The notes under the pieces: model-generated
What the model was told of the DNA's origin: nothing
Database searches by the model: none
What the model saw: the letters and a program-made list of their open reading frames with translations, nothing else
Origin: Edaphochlamys debaryana
Lineage: Eukaryota; Chlorophyta; Chlorophyceae; Chlamydomonadales
DNA length: 64,000 nucleotides
NCBI GenBank assembly: GCA_016858145.1
Contig: JAEHOE010000020.1
Location: 372,001-436,000, forward strand
Direction of reading: 5' to 3'
Part shown: positions 58,701-64,000 of the stretch, in pieces
Numbering within the stretch: the first letter of the stretch is position 1
Layout of the letters: every line of letters begins with the position of its first letter
Translations under genes and position numbers: made by a program

Positions 58701-61700
58701 CGCCTTTCCCCTCCCCCCCTCCTCGCCCTTCCCCAAGCCTCTCCCACCGGCGCCAGGCCGTCAATCTCGTCGAAGAAGATGATGGAAGGCGCGTTGCGGC
58801 AGGCTTCCTCGAACAGGAGCCGCAACTGAGGGGGAAGACGGGGGTTGGGGGTTGGGGGTGAGGTGGTGTCAGGAGGGGGATGGGGTGAAGGAGGGGAGGA
58901 TGAAGCACTCATGGTAGTGAAGAGGGGGGGTGGGGTGACGGGAAGCGTACAGCCACACAAAACCCTCTTTCAAGCCAGCCAAAAACCTCCCTGCCTTCGT
59001 GCCCTCCCTCCCACCCCCAACCACCACCCCCTTCCCGCCTCACCTGCCGCTCCGCCTCGCCCACCCACTTGCTCAGCACGTCCGCCCCCTTGCGCATGTA
59101 GAAGGACACGCGCCGCCCGCCGTAGCGGGAGGCGTGGGAGGCGAGCGCGCGGGCCACCAGCGTCTTGCCTGGGGGGGGCGGGGGGCGGGGGAGGGGGGAA
59201 AGCGTGTGTGTTTTAGGGGACACGTGCAGGCACGTGGGGACCGGGCGTAGCGGGACGCGTGGGAGGCGAGCGCCCGGGCCACCAGCGTCTTGCCTGGGGG
59301 GAATGGGAGGCGGGGGGCGGGGACGGAGGGAATGGGAAGGGCGTGTTCAGGGGGTCCGAACTAGCGTGGCCGGGCCCAGGGCCTCTCTACGTGGTAGCTG
59401 CCCGGCCTCCTGCGGGGGTCCCAGGCGAGGCCCCCCTGACCCCCCCTCCCCCCGCTATCGCCCGTGCCCCGCACCTGTGCCCGGGGGGCCGTAGAAGAGC
59501 ACCCCTCGAGGGGGCTGCACCGCGAACCTGGTGGGCGGGCGGGTGGGCGGGTGGGTGGGCGCATGCCGGTGTCGAGGGAGAATGGAAGCACATCCCGCCA
59601 AGAGCCGTCAAGCCAGATGCTGAGAGGGTGCCCCACCGGACGCACGCCGCTCCCCGCGTTGATCCCCTTCCCCATCCCCCGCCCACCGTGTGAATAGCTC
59701 CGGGTAGACCAGGGGCAGGAACACCATCTCCTTGAGCGCATCCACGTAGGCGTCCAGGCCGCCAACCTTGGGAAGGTGCAGGTGGGGGAGAGGGGGAGGG
59801 GGGATCACGGGGGTGCACAACCGCCAACCGCCAACCGCCAGGGGGGTGGGAGAGAGGGGGAGGCGAAGAGGTAATCACCCCACGGGCCGGGACATGCTGG
59901 CCTGACGCCAGAGACCCTGCATGGCATATCTGTTCGGCAGGATAGAGCAATCCAAGGCCCAATATCAGGCCACTGCGGCCCAAGACACTTCGCGACGTCG
60001 GCCCGTGCGGCTGCATGTCCCTCGCCATGACTCGATGTCCATGCTCGACGAAAATTGCTAGCGTCTGCGTCACTGGCTATCGTCCAGGCATTAAGGCCGT
60101 CCACGGCCCCGGCAGCTCACCTGGTCAAAGCCCACGGTGGGGTCCACCTGAGGGGGGTTGAGAAGGGGGGAGAGAGAGGGTTGGAAGGAGGGCTGCGGGG
60201 GCTGGCTTTGCGTTCTGTTGAAAGTTGGGGGACGGCCCTTCCCCTCGGCAGCCACCCAAGACCCAAGACCCTACTACCAACTGCTAACCACCAACCACCA
60301 ACCACCCTCACCGCCACGGGGTTGATTTCGGCATTGCCCGCCTTCTCCTTGCCGCCGCCCGCCGCCCCGCCCGCCAGGCCCGCGGCGTCCGCCAGGAGGG
60401 ATTGCTCCCAGGGGGCCAGGGGCAGGCCCCCGCCGGGCCCAGACGGGCCCGCGCCGGGCCCAGGGAAGCCCAAGGCGGCGGCCGCGCCCGGGTGTACGGC
60501 CGAGCTGGGGACCATCTGCGGGCATTACAACACCGGGGCGGGCAGGTGGATCAGGGCCATGGGAAGGGGCGGTTCAGCCCCGATCCTCACAACCAAACAT
60601 GCAGTCCTCACACCTTTCTGCCGACCACACCTCCCCTGTCCTTCCCTGCCCCTTGGTCCCAGCGCCTCCTCCCTCCAGTCCCTCCCTCCAGCGCGCCCCC
60701 ACCTGCGTGCCGGCGTGTGCCCCAGGTAAGGCTCCGGGCAGAGGCGTGGAGGGCACCTGCACGAACCCGCCCAGCTGCCAGGGGGGGACTGCGGAGGGGG
60801 GGGGCACGGGGCACGGCAGGGTTGAGAGGAAGGCAGGGCGGAGGCGGGGCGGGAAGGGAACACCACTGCACAAGCTGGGGCCCCAACCTTCCGCTGCGGC
60901 GCCAGGCCTATGCTCCTCCCTGCTGTAGCGTACCGGGTGCGGTCCTTTGACCGTGTCACGTACCGGCGCGCTGTGGCGTGTCGCCAGGACTCCCACCCCT
61001 TCCGCCACCAGCCACCCCGACCCTTCGAAGGCCACGAACCCAAGCCCGCCACCCCTGCCCCCACCCCGGCAGCCCCCCGGGCACCCACTCTGCGCCATGG
61101 CCTGCTGCACGTTGCGCCAAGGGTTGCCGGCGCTCGTCCCATCCACGTCAGGCACGTCCTCGTCAGACGCGCCGCCGCCCCAGCCCGCCCAGCCGCTGCT
61201 GCTGCCGTGCCGCCGCCGTTCGCCGCCGCCGCCGCCCCCCCCGCCGCCGTGGGTGCGCCCCCCGCCGCCGCCACCCCCACCGCCGCCGCCGTGCTTGCTG
61301 CCGCCGTGCGCGTGGCCGTGGGCACGTTTCTGGTCCTGGATGCGCTTGCGGTTCCTGCGGGTGCGGATGCGGGATCGAGAAGGTGTTAGCAATGCTCCCT
61401 TACTGCATCCTCAGCTCCCTTTCCCTTCGCCATCCCCCTTTCCCTCTGTCCCCTCTTCCGGCACCTTCCCGGGCGCCCGGGGCTCACAGGCCCGTCTCCC
61501 CTTCCCAGCCCTCTGCCCGGCCCTCATTCCTCGCGTCCCCAACCCCTTCCCACCCCTGCCCCCATCCCCCTGCACACACACCCCTGCCCACCCTCCCGTT
61601 CCCTCATCCCTCTGCTCCCGCCCCCTCCTCCCGGCCCCCCCTCTCCCCCCCCCTCACAGGCTCTGTTGCCGCAGCTCCTCCCGCTGCCGCTGCTGCTCCT

Positions 61701-63847
61701 GGACCGAGATGGGGACCATGCGGGAGCGGTCGCGCAGCGTGTAGCGCCCGCCAGCGCCGCCCTTGCCGGAGCCGTCGCGGCCCCGCTCGCGCGCGCGGTC
61801 CCGCCCAGCCTTGCGGTCCCGGCCGGGCCCCTCCTCCTCTTCCTCCTCCTCTTCTTCCTCCTCCTCCTCCTCCTCCTCGTCATCGTCGCCCCCGCGTTCT
61901 GTGAGGGATGCGTCCAGGCAGGTGGCGGTGACAGGCGTTGAAAGGGCTTGGGCAAGGCAAGCTTTGCGGGGGCAGATGTCAGGAGTCGCGCGTTACGGAA
62001 GACTGAGGAGACTGGGTCGCCAACCGGACGACGGACAACCCGCTGCCCCCACCAACCCGTCGCCGTCCCGAACCCACCTGAGCGCCGCCGGGCGTTGGCG
62101 CCCTCGCCCGCCGGCCCCTCGCCGAACCGGGCCCGCTTGGCGGGGGGCAGCCGCAGAGCGTTGACCGCGGCACCGCGGAGGTGGTAGCGGCCCTTGACGA
62201 CGCCCTCCTCGCCCTCGCCCTCGCCGTCCTCCTGCCCCTCCTCGCCCTCCTCGTCCTCGCCCCCCTCCTCCTCCTCCTCATCCTCGCCCTCCCCCCGCCG
62301 CTCCTCGTCGTCCGAGTCGCTGCCGCTGCCCGTGCCCTCCCCCTCCTCCCCCTCCTCCCCCTCCTCCCCCTCCTCCCCCTCCTGCGCCTGGCTCGACCGC
62401 AGCAGCCGCGCGCTGGAGCGACGCTGCTGAGAGCCGCCCGCGCCGGCCCCCGCGCCCGCCCCCGCCTTGGCGCCGTTTGCGCCCGAGGCGCCCTTGCCCC
62501 CGTTCCGGTCCCGCTCCCCCTTGTGTTGCTGCTTCTGGCGCTGCTCCTCCTCCCGTTCCTGCTGGTGCTGCCGGACGCGGGTTTGGCGCACGCCAGCCGG
62601 CGGCGTGTCGCCGCCTCCGTCCTCAGTCCCCGTCTGCGTGCCGCCCGGGCCCCCGTGGTCCCCCTGGTCCGTGTCGTCATGCTCGTCCTCGCTCCGGCCG
62701 TGGCCGCCAGTCCGACCAGTCTGGTTCCGGTTCCGGCCCCGGTGGCCGTCCTCCTCGCCCTCCCCGGCATCGTCGTCGCCGCTGTGCTCCTCCCCCTCGC
62801 CACTGTGGTCCTCCGTGTGCCCCTCCCCCTCCTCCCCCTCCTCGTCATCGTCACCGTCCTCGTGCTCGCCCCGGCCCCGGCCCCGCCGAGAGGGCAGCGA
62901 CGCCGGCGCGGAGAGGCGCGTGCTCCGCCGCTGCCCGGGGGCGCCGGAGCTCTGCGGGGATTGGGCGGGTTTACAGGTGGGGTGTTTACAGGGGAGGATG
63001 CGGGCGTGAGCAGGGGCACGAGCTCGCAGCCCTGCGGCATGCAAGCATGCAAGCCCGAGCAAGGAAAGACAAAGCGAGCAGCTCTGGCCATGTGGGATGC
63101 ATCAAGGCGGGATGCAGTCCGGGAGCTGACCTTCTTGCCACCCGCGTTGGCGTGGGCGGCCCTAGAGCCGCTGGCACCGCCTCGAGACGCCGGCTGGGCC
63201 CGGCGGTCGGGCTGGAGAAAGGGGTCAACGGGCACGTGTGTCAGGCGCCGTACAGGGCTGTACGGCATCAGCATGGTGATGGCAGGACGTGCTCAGCCGT
63301 CGGCAGGGTGCCAGCAAACCCTAGCAGGCCAGCGGGGCCCCCACCTGGCGGCCCTTCCGCCGGTGGCTCCGGTCCTCCTCCTCATCGGACTCGTCAAAGA
63401 CGTCCGTTTCGTCCTCGAAGAACTTGGCGTATGTGACCGCAGCGAGGCGAGAGGGCCGCCGGTTGCGGTCCACCTCGCCGAGCGGGCTCTGGAGATGGGC
63501 GTAGGGAGGCGGGAGACGGGGGCATGTCAGAGCGGCCCCCAAACCCGGTCCGTGCAAAGCGGCGGCTACTCGGCCGTCAAAGCTGCCATGCTGCAAGTGT
63601 CTCGCTTCAGCTGGCCTTCGCCGCAAGTTTGGCTGTCCGTTGGGAGCAAACGAAATTTGGCGCGAGCTCCGAGATGAGCGACCCCTCGCCGTTCTGCCTA
63701 GCCCTGGCCGTTCATACTGGTCGTTCACTGTGCTGCAGCATATGGCAGCTTGCACGGCGCGCCTGGCAGCGCCGGCTGCCGAGAATGCTGTGCTGCACTT
63801 GCCTTGGCCCGCTCCTCCTCCCCAGGGTGTCCACGCGTCGACACCAT
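52795..63847 (-). CDS. ATAD2/Yta7-type AAA ATPase with bromodomain, 23 exons, about 1866 aa
   Basis: Nuclear chromatin factor; family members handle histones H3-H4. Exons: 63803-63847, 63345-63488, 63131-63211, 62078-62951, 61658-61898, 61089-61354, 60703-60788, 60312-60515, 60121-60147, 59687-59766, 59475-59527, 59044-59168, 58748-58825, 58399-58485, 57975-58079, 57469-57537, 57145-57230, 56266-56928, 55706-56015, 55321-55517, 54861-55002, 54565-54666, 52795-54330. The N-terminus is acidic with long Glu runs. AAA1 has GPPGTGKT (696-703), FFDEIDG (761 region), GATNRPD and RRPGRFD (about 802-821), so it is active. AAA2 has GPPGCGQG, Lys replaced by Gln, as expected for the inactive second ring. 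A bromodomain follows (about 1274-1400; PDYW..PMDL), but the usual EYN is EYF. The long Ala-rich tail ends with the family's helical C-terminus. Exon 1 rests on a GC donor and is the least certain. Confidence 0.87.
57731..58018. repeat. 114-bp tandem triplication across an exon/intron boundary
   Basis: The 3' end of the exon at 57975-58079 and its donor are repeated in tandem with a spacing of exactly 114 bp (markers at 57741, 57855 and 57969). Each copy contains the [13 protein letters not shown] coding segment followed by a GT donor (57974, 57860, 57746). The unit is 38 codons long and open in frame. Confidence 0.92.
59243..59310. repeat. Partial duplicate of the Walker A exon in the preceding intron
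   Basis: This stretch copies about 65-70 bp around the acceptor and first 50 bases of the exon at 59044-59168, displaced by 125 bp. It includes the acceptor AG and codons for [16 protein letters not shown]. It lacks the second half of the exon and a matching donor, so it is probably an intronic relic or cryptic exon. Confidence 0.88.
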
Positions 63848-64000
63848 TGGTTTCCTCCGCCCTTAGTGAGCACCGGGCACGCCGTCAACTATAAGGCTGG
63901 CATTGCAGCAAAGCAATTCCAAAACGTGCACGGCAAACAGCTCGATAGGCGGTCGAAAGGTGTCCAGATGTCGAGAGAAGCTGTTATACGAGTCGAAGAC
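63848..64000 (-). promoter_or_regulatory. Upstream region of the ATAD2-like gene
   Basis: The last 153 bases of the window precede the proposed start codon at 63847 and should hold its 5' UTR and part of the promoter. No element recognised. Confidence 0.35.

Noticed and set aside
63489..63755. Frame extending the ATAD2-like exon upstream to 63755
   Set aside because: It contains no ATG, its composition is unlike a coding exon, and a good acceptor precedes 63488; an upstream exon starting at 63847 fits better.

Overview
The window looks like nuclear DNA of a volvocine green alga close to Chlamydomonas; I cannot name the species. It is GC-rich. The genes are split into many short exons by GT-AG introns plus a few apparent GC-AG introns. 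TGTAA, the usual green-algal poly(A) signal, lies downstream of several genes. Two proteins have plastid transit-like leaders. Gene models were built by hand: each exon was joined so that reading frame, splice sites and family motifs agree, and each total coding length is a multiple of three.

Layout: (i) 1-23602 is a tandem array of three nearly identical units (about 9.26 kb full length), each carrying a minus-strand receptor-like protein kinase gene of 26 exons (814 aa in the middle copy). The left copy runs off the window and has a 1.5-kb internal deletion that removes the kinase N-lobe and shifts the frame. The right copy has lost a 382-bp intronic block of hairpin repeats. (ii) 24930-27600, minus: an aquaporin-like (MIP) channel with non-canonical NPA boxes. 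(iii) 27985-33570, plus: a 1281-aa SAP/RRM/RGG/prion-like RNA-binding protein, divergent from the MIP gene. (iv) 37281-40153, minus: a plastid biotin-carboxyl-carrier-like protein lacking the biotinylation motif (BADC type). (v) 40627-43678, plus: a lone, catalytically degenerate eIF4A-type second RecA domain. (vi) 45835-48593, plus: a plastid omega-3 fatty acid desaturase (FAD7 type). (vii) 50198-52170: a broken duplicate of the FAD7 exon 4/5 region, split by a 5'-truncated LINE. (viii) 52795-63847, minus: a 23-exon ATAD2/Yta7-type AAA ATPase with a bromodomain.

Functional links are loose. BADC (predicted restraint on plastid acetyl-CoA carboxylase) and FAD7 (final desaturation of plastid fatty acids) lie 6 kb apart and both act on plastid lipids. 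The SAP/RRM protein, the eIF4A-like protein and ATAD2-like ATPase act in RNA or chromatin biology. The most unusual things are the receptor-kinase array with a predicted kinase-less decoy copy, the isolated dead helicase domain, an in-frame 114-bp tandem repeat that multiplies a splice donor inside the ATPase gene, and intronic minisatellites. I found no CRISPR array, rRNA, or convincing tRNA.
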